DNA from: Rhodocyclaceae bacterium
GTDB lineage: Bacteria; Pseudomonadota; Gammaproteobacteria; Burkholderiales; Rhodocyclaceae
Reading direction: 5' to 3'
Assembly: GCA_019455325.1 (NCBI GenBank)
Contig: JACFMQ010000012.1
Span: 33,031 to 97,030 of the forward strand
Length of the DNA stretch: 64,000 nucleotides
Part shown: piece after piece, positions 56,225-64,000 of the stretch
Position numbering within the stretch: position 1 is the stretch's first letter
How the letters are laid out: each line of letters starts with the position of its first letter
Translations under genes and position numbers: made by a program
The notes under the pieces: model-generated
What the model was told of the DNA's origin: nothing
Seen by the model: only the letters and a program-made list of their open reading frames with translations
The model's database searches: none

Positions 56225-57913
56225 ATGCAGACCCTGACCTGGAGAATCCGCGGCGCGATGCTGTTGCTGGTCGTCGCCGCCGTCGCCACGCACGTCGACG
56301 GATCGACCGCCGCCCTGCGCGAGCGCGGCATCGGCCTCGCCGCCTTCGCGGCGCTGGCCGCGGCGCTCGGCCTGCTGCTGGAAAGGAGCCTGCGCGCGCG
56401 CCTGTCGCCCCTGCGCGCGACGATCGAAGGCATGTACGCCGACGGCGACCTGACGCGCCGGGCCGAGGTCGACGGCAGGGACGAATTCGCCGCCACCGCC
56501 GCCGCCTTCAACCGGCTGATCGCCAGCTTCCAGACGATCATCGGCAAGGTCTTCTTCAACTCGGCCGAGGTCGCGCGGGCGTCGCAGCAACTGATCGAGG
56601 AGGCGCAGCGCGTCGCCGACGGCTCCGGCCGGCAGCGCGACGCGGCGCAGGCGACGGCGGCAGCGATGACGCAGTTGACGCAGGCCATGGGCGAGGTCAG
56701 CCGGCACGCCGGCGAAACGGCGGAGATCGCCGACGCGGCGAGCCGTTTTTCCGAGGAAGGCATGCGCATCGCCGTCGACGCCACGCGCGAGATGGAGCGG
56801 ATCGCCAGCTCGGTGGCGCAATCCTCCGAGGTCGTGCGCGCGCTCGGCGAGCGTTCCGACGCGATCAGCGGCATCGTGCGGACGATCCGCGAGATCGCCG
56901 ACCAGACCAATCTGCTGGCGCTGAACGCGGCCATCGAAGCGGCGCGCGCCGGTGAACAGGGCCGCGGCTTCGCGGTGGTCGCCGACGAGGTGCGGAAGCT
57001 CGCCGAGCGCACGTCCGCGGCCACCGGCGAGATCGGCCACATGATCTCGGCGATCCAGGGCGAGACGAAGAGCGCCATCACCAGCATCGAGGCCGGCGTC
57101 GGCCAGGCGCAGAACGGCGCCGAGCTGGCGCAGCAGGCCGCCGGCTCGCTGCAGATGATCAACGGCGGCGCCCGGGACACGCGGGAAAAGGTCGGCGCCA
57201 TCGCCGCCGCCGCGGCCGAACAGCGGACGAGCGGCGAGGACATCGCCGGGCACGTGCGCAACATCATGACGATGGCCGGCACCAACAGCGACGCCGCCGG
57301 CCAGGCGCTGCGCGAGGCCGCCCAGCTCGAATACCTCTCGGCCAACCTGAAGGAGATCGGCAACGTCTTCAGGCTCGGCCCGGCCGGCGAGCGGGCGGTC
57401 GAGACGCACGGCCGGATGCCGGACATGGTGCGGCGCGCCGCCGCCGACATCGGGCAATTGCTCGACCAGGCGGTCGACGCCGGCCGCATCACGCTCGACG
57501 CGCTGTTCGACGAGACCTACCGGCCGGTCCCCGGCACCCGGCCGCAGAAATACAAGACGCGCTTCGACGACTTCACGGACCAGACGGTGACGCCGATCCA
57601 GGAGGCGCTGGTCGAGCGGCATCCCTGGCTGTTCTACGCCATCTGCTGCGACCGCAGGGGCTACGTGCCGACGCACAACCGGCGCTTCGCGCAGCCGCTG
57701 ACCGGCGACGAGAAGACCGACTTCGTCGGCAACCGCAGCAAGCGCATCTTCGACGACCCGACCGGCCGCCGCTGCGGCAGCCACGAGCAGCCCTTCCTGC
57801 TGCAGACCTACCGGCGCGACACCGGCGAGGTCATGCACGACATCTCGGCGCCGATCTACGTCAAGGGCCGCCACTGGGGCGGCTTCCGCATCGGCTACGG
57901 CACCGAGGTCTAG
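56225..57913 (+). CDS. Chemoreceptor with C-terminal Cache-like sensor domain
   Basis: A 562-residue MCP. The N-terminal part is short: two helices (about 9-25 and 36-52) with only a tiny loop between, so no periplasmic sensor. HAMP and a signalling hairpin with [20 protein letters not shown] follow (about 55-375). The last 165 residues resemble a Cache-type ligand-binding fold ([55 protein letters not shown]), placed in the cytoplasm after the signalling domain. Suggests sensing of an internal ligand or of metabolism. Confidence 0.87.
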   Translation: MQTLTWRIRGAMLLLVVAAVATHVDGSTAALRERGIGLAAFAALAAALGLLLERSLRARLSPLRATIEGMYADGDLTRRAEVDGRDEFAATAAAFNRLIASFQTIIGKVFFNSAEVARASQQLIEEAQRVADGSGRQRDAAQATAAAMTQLTQAMGEVSRHAGETAEIADAASRFSEEGMRIAVDATREMERIASSVAQSSEVVRALGERSDAISGIVRTIREIADQTNLLALNAAIEAARAGEQGRGFAVVADEVRKLAERTSAATGEIGHMISAIQGETKSAITSIEAGVGQAQNGAELAQQAAGSLQMINGGARDTREKVGAIAAAAAEQRTSGEDIAGHVRNIMTMAGTNSDAAGQALREAAQLEYLSANLKEIGNVFRLGPAGERAVETHGRMPDMVRRAAADIGQLLDQAVDAGRITLDALFDETYRPVPGTRPQKYKTRFDDFTDQTVTPIQEALVERHPWLFYAICCDRRGYVPTHNRRFAQPLTGDEKTDFVGNRSKRIFDDPTGRRCGSHEQPFLLQTYRRDTGEVMHDISAPIYVKGRHWGGFRIGYGTEV

Positions 57914-57957
57914 GCGGCGCGCGGAGCGAAAGACAGAAAAGGGAGAGGGGGAGAACG

Positions 57958-59979
57958 ATGTTGAAGGGGGTATTCCGGCCCGCCACGGCGCTGATGTCCT
58001 GCATGCGCTACACCTACAAGTTCGCGCTGCTCGGCGCGCTGGCGCTGGTGGCGATGGGCTATCTGCTGTGGCACCTGTACGACGGCCTGAACCACACCAT
58101 CGAGGCGGCGGCGGCGAAGCTCGACGGCGTCGCCCTGGTCGAGCGCTCGGCCCGCATCGTGCAGGGGGTGCAGCAGCACCGCGGCCTTTCGTCCGGCGTG
58201 CTCAGCGGCGACGCGTCGCTGCGCGACAGGCGGGCCGCCAAGGAGAAGGAGATCGGCGAGGCGCTGCAGGCGTTCGCCGGGCGGCTGCCGCCGTCGCTCG
58301 CCGGCGACGAGGCGTGGCGCCGCATCGTCGGCGACTGGGAGCGCCTGCGCGGCGGCGTGCTGCAGCTTTCCGCCGCCGACAGCTTCGCCCGCCACACGCA
58401 GTTGATCGACCAGTTGCTCATCTTCCAGATCGCTGCGGCCGACGCCACCAGCCTGACCTTCGACCCCGAGGTCGACGTCTTCTACCTCGTCGACACCGGC
58501 CTGACGCGGCTGCCGGTCGTGCTCGAACGGCTCGGCCAGTTGCGCGCGCTCGGCACCGGCCATCTCGCCGTCAGGCAGATCGGCGACGCGCAGAAGGTGC
58601 GGCTGCACAGCCTGATCGCCGAGATGAACGGCGCGCTGAAGTTCCTGCATCTCAACCTGGACAAGACCGGGCGCTACAACGCCGGCCTCGCCGGCAGCCT
58701 GAAGCAGACGCGCGAGCGCATCGGCAGCGACAGCGAGGCCGTCGTCCGGCTGATCGTCGACGACATCGTCGGCGGCGTCTTCGCGACGGCGCCGGCCGAC
58801 TACTTCGCGCTGACCACGCGGCTGATCGACCTCGGCTACCAGGAGGCCTACGACGTCCTGCTGCCGACGCTGCGCGCGCTGATCGAGGCGCGCGCCGAGC
58901 GTGCGCGCCATCTGCTGCAGGTGGTCCTCGGCGTCGCCGCGGCCATGCTGGCGGCCATCGGCTACCTGTCGGTCGGCGCCTATTTCTCGACGGTGGACAA
59001 CGTCGCCGCGCTGGCGGCGAGCGCCCGGCGCATCGCCGGCGGCGACCTGACGGTGCGTATCGACCTAGCCACGCGCGACGAGCACCGGCTGGTCGCCGAC
59101 AGCTTCAACGAGATCGCCACCGCCTTCTCGCGCCTCCTGAAGAACGTCCAGGGCGGCGCGCACCAGGTGCTGGAGACCGCGCGGAGCATCGCCGAATCGT
59201 CGACGCGGATCGCCGGCAGCTCGTCGCAGCAGAGCGAGTCGGCGGCGGCCATGGCGGCCTCGGTCGAGGAGATGAGCAACGGCGTCGAGCACATCAGCGA
59301 GAACGCCCGCAGCGCGCACGGCGTGACGAGCGAGGCCGGCGACCTGTCGGCGCACGGCGGCCGCATCGTCGGCACGGTCGTCGGCGGCATCGAGAAGATC
59401 GCCGACGCCGTCAACCGGTCGGCGGCGACGATCGAGAACCTCGGCCGGCATTCCGACCGGATCTCGGCGATCGTCGGCGTGATCAAGGAAATCGCCGACC
59501 AGACCAACCTGCTGGCGCTGAACGCGGCGATCGAGGCGGCGCGCGCCGGCGAATCCGGGCGCGGCTTCGCGGTGGTCGCCGACGAGGTGAGAAAGCTCGC
59601 CGAGCGCACGGCGAAGTCCACGCAGGAGATCACCGAGATGATCGGCGCCATCCAGCACGGCACGCGGGACGCCGTCGCCAGCATGCAGGACGGCGTCGAC
59701 CGCGTCGCCGAGGGCGTCGAACTGGCGCATCGGGCCGGCGACGCGATGCAGCGCATCGAGGAGGGCGCGCGCCAGGCGGTGGCGATGGTCAGCGACATCT
59801 CGGCGGCGCTGCACGAGCAGAGCGCCGCCGGCACGCAGATTTCGCAGAACGTCGAGGTCATCGCCCGCATGGCCGAGGAGAACAGCAGCGCCGTCGCCCG
59901 CAACGCCGCCACCACCGGGCGGCTGGAGGAACTGGCGGCGATGCTGGAGGCCGAGGTGAAGCCGTACCGGATCGCCTGA
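57958..59979 (+). CDS. Methyl-accepting chemotaxis protein with NIT-like sensor (second copy)
   Basis: A 673-residue full-length paralogue of the receptor at 7748-9766, with the same N-terminus pattern ([11 protein letters not shown]), the NIT signature [14 protein letters not shown], a second membrane helix (about 320-345), HAMP and a signalling hairpin with [20 protein letters not shown]. The periplasmic domains differ clearly, so the two may bind different anions. It lies within the chemotaxis cluster, 44 bases after the previous receptor, with AGGGAGAGGGGGAG upstream of its ATG. Confidence 0.9.
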   Translation: MLKGVFRPATALMSCMRYTYKFALLGALALVAMGYLLWHLYDGLNHTIEAAAAKLDGVALVERSARIVQGVQQHRGLSSGVLSGDASLRDRRAAKEKEIGEALQAFAGRLPPSLAGDEAWRRIVGDWERLRGGVLQLSAADSFARHTQLIDQLLIFQIAAADATSLTFDPEVDVFYLVDTGLTRLPVVLERLGQLRALGTGHLAVRQIGDAQKVRLHSLIAEMNGALKFLHLNLDKTGRYNAGLAGSLKQTRERIGSDSEAVVRLIVDDIVGGVFATAPADYFALTTRLIDLGYQEAYDVLLPTLRALIEARAERARHLLQVVLGVAAAMLAAIGYLSVGAYFSTVDNVAALAASARRIAGGDLTVRIDLATRDEHRLVADSFNEIATAFSRLLKNVQGGAHQVLETARSIAESSTRIAGSSSQQSESAAAMAASVEEMSNGVEHISENARSAHGVTSEAGDLSAHGGRIVGTVVGGIEKIADAVNRSAATIENLGRHSDRISAIVGVIKEIADQTNLLALNAAIEAARAGESGRGFAVVADEVRKLAERTAKSTQEITEMIGAIQHGTRDAVASMQDGVDRVAEGVELAHRAGDAMQRIEEGARQAVAMVSDISAALHEQSAAGTQISQNVEVIARMAEENSSAVARNAATTGRLEELAAMLEAEVKPYRIA

Positions 59980-60018
59980 GGCGAACGACATAAACATAAC
60001 CACCCAGGGAGCAAGTCG

Positions 60019-61134
60019 ATGTTTTTTCCGAGAAAAACCGGCGCCGAAGCCGACAGGCGGATCGCCGAACTGGCCGCCGAGAACGAGGCGCTGCGCCAGA
60101 GGGCGGGCGAGCTGGAGGAGACGCTTGCCGCCTGCCGCAGCGAGTGCGACGAGACGAGCAGGAAGCTCGCCGACTGGGGTCGGCTGCTGCAGAACATGGA
60201 GCGCTTCGGCGCAAGCCTCGCCAGCACGCAGCAGACGATGGCCGGCATGGCGCAGACGCTGAAGCGCGAGAAGACGGAGGCGCAGGAGGCCGGCGAGATC
60301 ACCAACGGCAGCCGCGACATGATGCATCACATCAGCCGCAACCTCGGCGCGCTGTCCGACTACTCGCGGCAGACGATGACGACGGTCGAGGGGCTGAACG
60401 CCAACACCGAGCAGATCGGCGGCATCCTCGATCTGATCAAGGAGATCGCCGACCAGACCAACCTGCTGGCGCTGAATGCGGCGATCGAGGCGGCGCGCGC
60501 CGGCGAGGCCGGCCGCGGCTTCGCGGTGGTCGCCGACGAAGTCCGCAAGCTCGCCGAGCGCACGGCCAAGGCGACCAGCGAGATCGGCGCGCTGGTCACG
60601 ACGATCCAGCGCGACACGCACCAGGCGAAGGCCGGCATCGAGGCGCTCGCCGGCCGCGCCGACTCGGTCGGCAGCGACGGCGCCAAGGCGACCGAGAGCC
60701 TGGAGAACATCCTCGCCCTGTCGCAGAAGGTCGAGAGCGCGATCGCGCTGGCGGCGCTGCGCAGCTTCACCGAGCTCGCCAAGCTCGACCATTCGGTGTT
60801 CAAGTTCGAGGTCTACAAGGTCTTCATGGGCGTCTCGGAGAAGGGCGCCGACGACTTCGCGAACCACACCGCCTGCCGGCTCGGCAAGTGGTACTACGAG
60901 GGCGAGGGCAAGCACTGCTTCGCGAAGTTCGACGGCTACGCGGCGATGGAAGCACCGCACATCGCCGTGCACCGGCACGGCCGCGACGCGCTCGCCGCCT
61001 ATGCCGCCGGCGACTTCGCCGCCGGCAACCGGGCGCTCGAACAGATGGAGGCGGCGAGCCTCGAGGTGCTCGCCTGTCTCGAACGGATGGCGGTCTGCGG
61101 CGAGAGCCATCCGGAAATCCGCTGCGCGGCATGA
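60019..61134 (+). CDS. Cytoplasmic chemoreceptor with CZB zinc-binding domain
   Basis: A 371-residue soluble receptor without membrane segments. An N-terminal coiled coil (about 10-60) precedes a short signalling hairpin with [20 protein letters not shown] (about 140-160). A C-terminal CZB domain (about 254-350) carries the zinc-ligand pattern: His in [12 protein letters not shown], Cys in [15 protein letters not shown], and His residues in [13 protein letters not shown] domains in receptors and in DgcZ bind zinc and respond to zinc or hypochlorous acid. Likely reports an internal state to the same kinase. Confidence 0.88.
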   Translation: MFFPRKTGAEADRRIAELAAENEALRQRAGELEETLAACRSECDETSRKLADWGRLLQNMERFGASLASTQQTMAGMAQTLKREKTEAQEAGEITNGSRDMMHHISRNLGALSDYSRQTMTTVEGLNANTEQIGGILDLIKEIADQTNLLALNAAIEAARAGEAGRGFAVVADEVRKLAERTAKATSEIGALVTTIQRDTHQAKAGIEALAGRADSVGSDGAKATESLENILALSQKVESAIALAALRSFTELAKLDHSVFKFEVYKVFMGVSEKGADDFANHTACRLGKWYYEGEGKHCFAKFDGYAAMEAPHIAVHRHGRDALAAYAAGDFAAGNRALEQMEAASLEVLACLERMAVCGESHPEIRCAA

Positions 61135-61180
61135 ACCGGCCCGCGGGCGTTCCGTTTTCCGGCGGCCGGAGACCGGCGGC

Positions 61181-62314
61181 GTGGTCGGCCTGATCCGCAT
61201 CCGCCGTTCGGACATCGAAATCGGTCGGCCGATCCGTCATTCGGTCTACGACGAACACGGCCGGCTGCTGCTGCGCGCCGGCATGTCGATCACCATTCCG
61301 CGCTATCTCGACGCCCTGCTGGCGCAGGGCGCCTACTTCGACCGGGCCGAGGTCGAGCTTGGCCGGCTGGCGGCGCCGAACGCGGCGGACGAACCGTCGG
61401 TGTTCGAGCGGGTGGAGAAGCTGCTGCTCAACCTGAAGCACGTCTATGCCACCTTCTTCCGCGAGCCGGCGCGCATCGACCTGCAGAAGCACATCCGGCA
61501 GATGGCCGGGCAGTTGATGGCGGCCTGCGGCGAGGACGGCGACGCGGCGCTGGCCGCGCTCCACCTCGACCAGGCGGCGCCGTACCGCATCCACCACCAG
61601 TTGCTGTGCGCGACCGTCGTCGAGCTGACGGCGCAGACCCTCGGCGTGCCGGAGGCCGACCGGCTGGCGCTGGTGTGCGCGGCGCTGACGCACGATCTGG
61701 CGCTGAGCGAGGCCGACGACGCGCTGGAAAAGGCCCGCCCGCCGCTGTCGTTCGAGCAGCGCGCCCGCGTGCGCGAGCATCCGCTGCGGAGCGTCGCCAT
61801 CCTCGCCGGCGACTGCGGCGTCACCGACGCCGCCTGGCTCGACGCCGTCGCCCAGCACCACGAGCGGATGGACGGCAGCGGCTATCCGCTCGGCGCGCGC
61901 GGCGACGGCATCGGCCTCGGCGGCCGCCTGCTGGCGATCGCCGACGTCTATGCGGCGATGATCCGGTCGCGGCCGTATCGCGGCAACGCCTTCTTTCCGC
62001 AGAACGTGCTGCGCGACCTCTTCGCCGGCCAGCACAAGTACGTACCCGAGCTGGTGCAGGCACTGGCCGGGAGCATCGGGCTGATGCCGCCGGGCAGCAT
62101 CGTGCGCCTGCAGAACAACGAGATCGGCGTCGTCCGCACGCGCGGCGGCGCCGCCGGCCCGCGCGTCTTCGCCGTCTATACGCCGGCCGGCATGCCGCTC
62201 CTGAAACCGCTCGAACGCGACATCCGCAGCCCTGCCTTCGCCGTCGCCGGCAAGGCCAGCCTCGACGAATGCCGCGCCGCGGAAATCGTCATGCGGCGCC
62301 TGTGGACGGCGTGA
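61181..62314 (+). CDS. Degenerate HD-GYP domain protein
   Basis: A 377-residue protein starting at GTG (61181), 46 bases after the CZB receptor. An N-terminal stretch ([21 protein letters not shown]) resembles that of HD-GYP proteins. In the HD-GYP region the metal HD is kept (LTHDLAL), but the canonical HDIGK has become HDLAL and the KPGKLT loop is lost. [14 protein letters not shown] and ADVYAA remain. It may therefore be a c-di-GMP-binding or impaired phosphodiesterase. No better start is apparent; the ribosome site is weak. Confidence 0.82.
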   Translation: MVGLIRIRRSDIEIGRPIRHSVYDEHGRLLLRAGMSITIPRYLDALLAQGAYFDRAEVELGRLAAPNAADEPSVFERVEKLLLNLKHVYATFFREPARIDLQKHIRQMAGQLMAACGEDGDAALAALHLDQAAPYRIHHQLLCATVVELTAQTLGVPEADRLALVCAALTHDLALSEADDALEKARPPLSFEQRARVREHPLRSVAILAGDCGVTDAAWLDAVAQHHERMDGSGYPLGARGDGIGLGGRLLAIADVYAAMIRSRPYRGNAFFPQNVLRDLFAGQHKYVPELVQALAGSIGLMPPGSIVRLQNNEIGVVRTRGGAAGPRVFAVYTPAGMPLLKPLERDIRSPAFAVAGKASLDECRAAEIVMRRLWTA

Positions 62315-62360
62315 ACGACGCCCCCGGTTGCCGACGGCCGCCGACGCGCCGAAAAACCGT

Positions 62361-62390
62361 TTGCCCGGCGGCGGCGAAGGCGGCTATACT
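62361..62390 (+). promoter_or_regulatory. Probable rpsO promoter
   Basis: TTGCCC at 62361-62366 and TATACT at 62385-62390, 18 bases apart, form a sigma70-type promoter. Transcription would start near 62397, leaving a leader of about 87 bases before rpsO, enough for the translational operator known for S15. Confidence 0.65.
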
Positions 62391-62483
62391 TCCGCCCTTC
62401 GCTCGCCAAGCGAACATTCGACCAACCTGGCGCCTCGCTCTATCAAACTGGGGCAGCGTCGTTTCAATGAAAGAGAGTTTGAC

Positions 62484-62753
62484 ATGGCATTCTCCACCGA
62501 ACAGAAATCCAAGGTCGTCGCCGACTTCCAGCGCGCCCAGGGCGACACCGGTTCCCCGGAAGTGCAGGTGGCCCTGCTCACCGCGCGCATCAACGACCTG
62601 ACCGGCCACTTCAAGGAACACGTCAAGGACCACCACTCGCGTCGCGGCCTGCTGCGCATGGTCAGCCGCCGCCGCAAGCTGCTGGACTACCTGAAGCGCA
62701 CCAACGTCGACGGCTACCGCACGCTGATCGAGCGTCTGGGCCTGCGCAAGTAA
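62484..62753 (+). CDS. rpsO: 30S ribosomal protein S15
   Basis: An 89-residue S15 with the family sequence [20 protein letters not shown] and [20 protein letters not shown]; binds 16S rRNA and the junction that starts platform assembly. AAAGAGAG precedes the ATG. It stands upstream of pnp as in E. coli, where S15 represses its own translation. Confidence 0.97.
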   Translation: MAFSTEQKSKVVADFQRAQGDTGSPEVQVALLTARINDLTGHFKEHVKDHHSRRGLLRMVSRRRKLLDYLKRTNVDGYRTLIERLGLRK

Positions 62754-62807
62754 GTCAGAGACGCACTCATCGGAATTCTCCGATCCGCAAGATGCGATCG
62801 GGAACAC

Positions 62808-62856
62808 GCGAGAACAGCGGCGCTGCCGAAGAGGCGGCGCCGCTGTTCTCGCTTTT
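62808..62856 (+). terminator. rpsO-pnp intercistronic hairpin
   Basis: A perfect 16-base stem, GCGAGAACAGCGGCGC with its complement at 62837-62852, extended inside by GCC/GGC, and followed by TTTT. It can end rpsO transcripts and, by position, corresponds to the RNase III/terminator element used for PNPase autocontrol in E. coli. Confidence 0.8.
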
Positions 62857-62950
62857 GCCATGGCGGTCGCAGACCGCCGCAGGCGCGTCGACAACAAAGC
62901 GTACCGGTGTCGTGGGTGCGCCGCGCCGATAATCAGAAAGAAAGGAAACA

Positions 62951-64000
62951 ATGTTCAACGTTGCCAAGAAAACCTTCGCCTACGGTGCCCACACGGTCAC
63001 CCTGGAGACGGGCGAAATCTCGCGCCAGGCCGGCGGCGCCGTGCTGGTGTCGATCGACGACACCGTCGTGCTGTGCACCGTGGTCGGTGCCAAGCAGGCC
63101 AAGCCGGGCCAGGACTTCTTCCCGCTGACCGTCGATTACATCGAGAAGACCTACGCCGCGGGCAAGATTCCCGGCGGCTTCTTCAAGCGTGAAGGCCGTC
63201 CGTCCGAGAAGGAGACGCTGACCTCGCGCCTGATCGACCGGCCGATCCGCCCGCTGTTCCCCGAGGGCTTCTACAACGAGGTGCAGGTCGTCGCCACCGT
63301 CATGTCGCTGAATCCGGAAGTCGATCCGGACATCGCCGCGATGATCGGCACCTCGGCCGCGCTGGCCATCTCCGGCATCCCCTTCGACGGCCCGATCGGC
63401 GCCGCACGCGTCGGCTACATCGACGGCCAGTACGTGCTCAACCCGACGCTCAGCCAGCTCAAGACCTCGCAGCTCGACCTCGTCGTCGCCGGCACGCAGG
63501 CCGCCGTGCTGATGGTCGAGTCGGAAGCCAAGGAGCTTTCCGAGGAGGTCATGCTCGGCGCCGTGGTCTTCGGCCACACCGAGCTGCAGAAGGTCATCGA
63601 GGCCATCAACGGTCTGGTCGAGGAAGCCGGCAAGCCCGAGTGGGACTGGCAGCCGCCGGCCAAGGACGAGGCGCTGGTCGCCCGCCTGAACGAGCTGGTC
63701 AAGGCCAAGGTCGAGGAAGCCTACAACATCACCAGCAAGCAGACGCGCAGCCAGCGCGTCAAGGAAATCCGCGCCGAGGCCGTGGCCGCGCTGTGCACGG
63801 GCGAGGAGGGCGCGCCGAGCGAGAACACCGTCGGCGACTACTTCTTCGAACTGGAAGCCGCCACCGTGCGCGGCCGCATCCTCGCCGGCGAGCCGCGCAT
63901 CGACGGCCGCGACACGCGCACCGTGCGTCCGATCGCCATCCGCCACGGCGTGCTGCCGCGCACCCACGGCTCGGCGCTGTTCACGCGCGGCGAGACGCAG
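62951..64000 (+). CDS. pnp: Polynucleotide phosphorylase, N-terminal half
   Basis: The first 350 codons; the gene runs off the right edge. The first RNase PH core is present ([37 protein letters not shown]), followed by the all-helical middle domain and the start of the second core ([16 protein letters not shown], then [18 protein letters not shown]). PNPase degrades RNA 3' to 5' with phosphate and is part of the degradosome. AAAGGAA precedes the ATG. The KH and S1 domains are outside the window. Confidence 0.96.
   Translation, partial: MFNVAKKTFAYGAHTVTLETGEISRQAGGAVLVSIDDTVVLCTVVGAKQAKPGQDFFPLTVDYIEKTYAAGKIPGGFFKREGRPSEKETLTSRLIDRPIRPLFPEGFYNEVQVVATVMSLNPEVDPDIAAMIGTSAALAISGIPFDGPIGAARVGYIDGQYVLNPTLSQLKTSQLDLVVAGTQAAVLMVESEAKELSEEVMLGAVVFGHTELQKVIEAINGLVEEAGKPEWDWQPPAKDEALVARLNELVKAKVEEAYNITSKQTRSQRVKEIRAEAVAALCTGEEGAPSENTVGDYFFELEAATVRGRILAGEPRIDGRDTRTVRPIAIRHGVLPRTHGSALFTRGETQ

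Noticed and set aside
54407-57874. A 1155-codon open frame on the minus strand
   Set aside because: It lies opposite cheA and a chemoreceptor; composition is that of a GC-driven shadow.

Overview
The window is very GC-rich, densely packed bacterial chromosome. The gene set (LolCD, RpfE next to RecJ, ComEC, divergent PPK1/PPX, EtfBA with ETF-QO, tandem CheV, NIT-type chemoreceptors, rpsO-pnp) points to a motile, respiratory betaproteobacterium, most likely of the Rhodocyclales. That placement is inferred from gene content and codon use, not from a marker-gene comparison.

Layout. 1-5.6 kb: 5' part of recJ coupled to an rpfE-like gene, then a small monooxygenase-like protein, an MFS exporter and a zinc alcohol dehydrogenase, divergent from a LysR regulator. 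5.7-13.7 kb: lolC-lolD, a NIT-type chemoreceptor, a DUF2062 membrane protein, comEC and an alpha/beta hydrolase. 13.7-18.3 kb: a less GC-rich accessory patch with a subtilisin-type autotransporter, a secreted cupin, an IS3-type transposase remnant and a drug-exporter pseudogene truncated at both ends. It abuts a tRNA operon (Ala-Glu-Asp) that has its own strong promoter and terminator. 18.7-28.8 kb: a response regulator, mtfA, a DMT transporter, relA, a cyclopropane fatty acid synthase, and ppk1 divergent from ppx. 28.8-33.5 kb: a compact Mla-type lipid transport operon (STAS-MlaE fusion, MlaF, MlaD, PqiC-like lipoprotein), a non-canonical crotonase and a DUF454 protein.

33.5-42.8 kb is a fatty-acid/acyl-CoA oxidation region: TetR regulator, etfB-etfA, a CbiM-like membrane protein, an acyl-CoA dehydrogenase, ETF-ubiquinone oxidoreductase, a thioesterase and acetoacetyl-CoA synthetase. 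The same palindrome, CCATAC-N6-GTATGG, occurs in both divergent control regions of this block, so the TetR protein probably controls both. 42.9-48.2 kb: an FMN reductase, a tightly overlapping operon (DMT transporter, beta-propeller protein, YjbQ), then lexA (with an SOS box) and imuA without imuB or dnaE2, and a bacteriohemerythrin.

48.3-62.3 kb is a signalling island: HD-GYP protein, HTH-EAL-HDOD protein, two CheV, CheY, CheZ, a CheA, three chemoreceptors of different architecture, and a second, degenerate HD-GYP protein. Its CheA has lost the phosphorylatable histidine of the P1 domain (Leu50) and most of that histidine's hydrogen-bond network while keeping an intact ATP-binding core. This is the most unusual observation in the window and suggests a split-kinase arrangement, or a kinase that does not signal by the standard route. 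The window ends with rpsO, a strong 16-bp hairpin and the first 350 codons of pnp.
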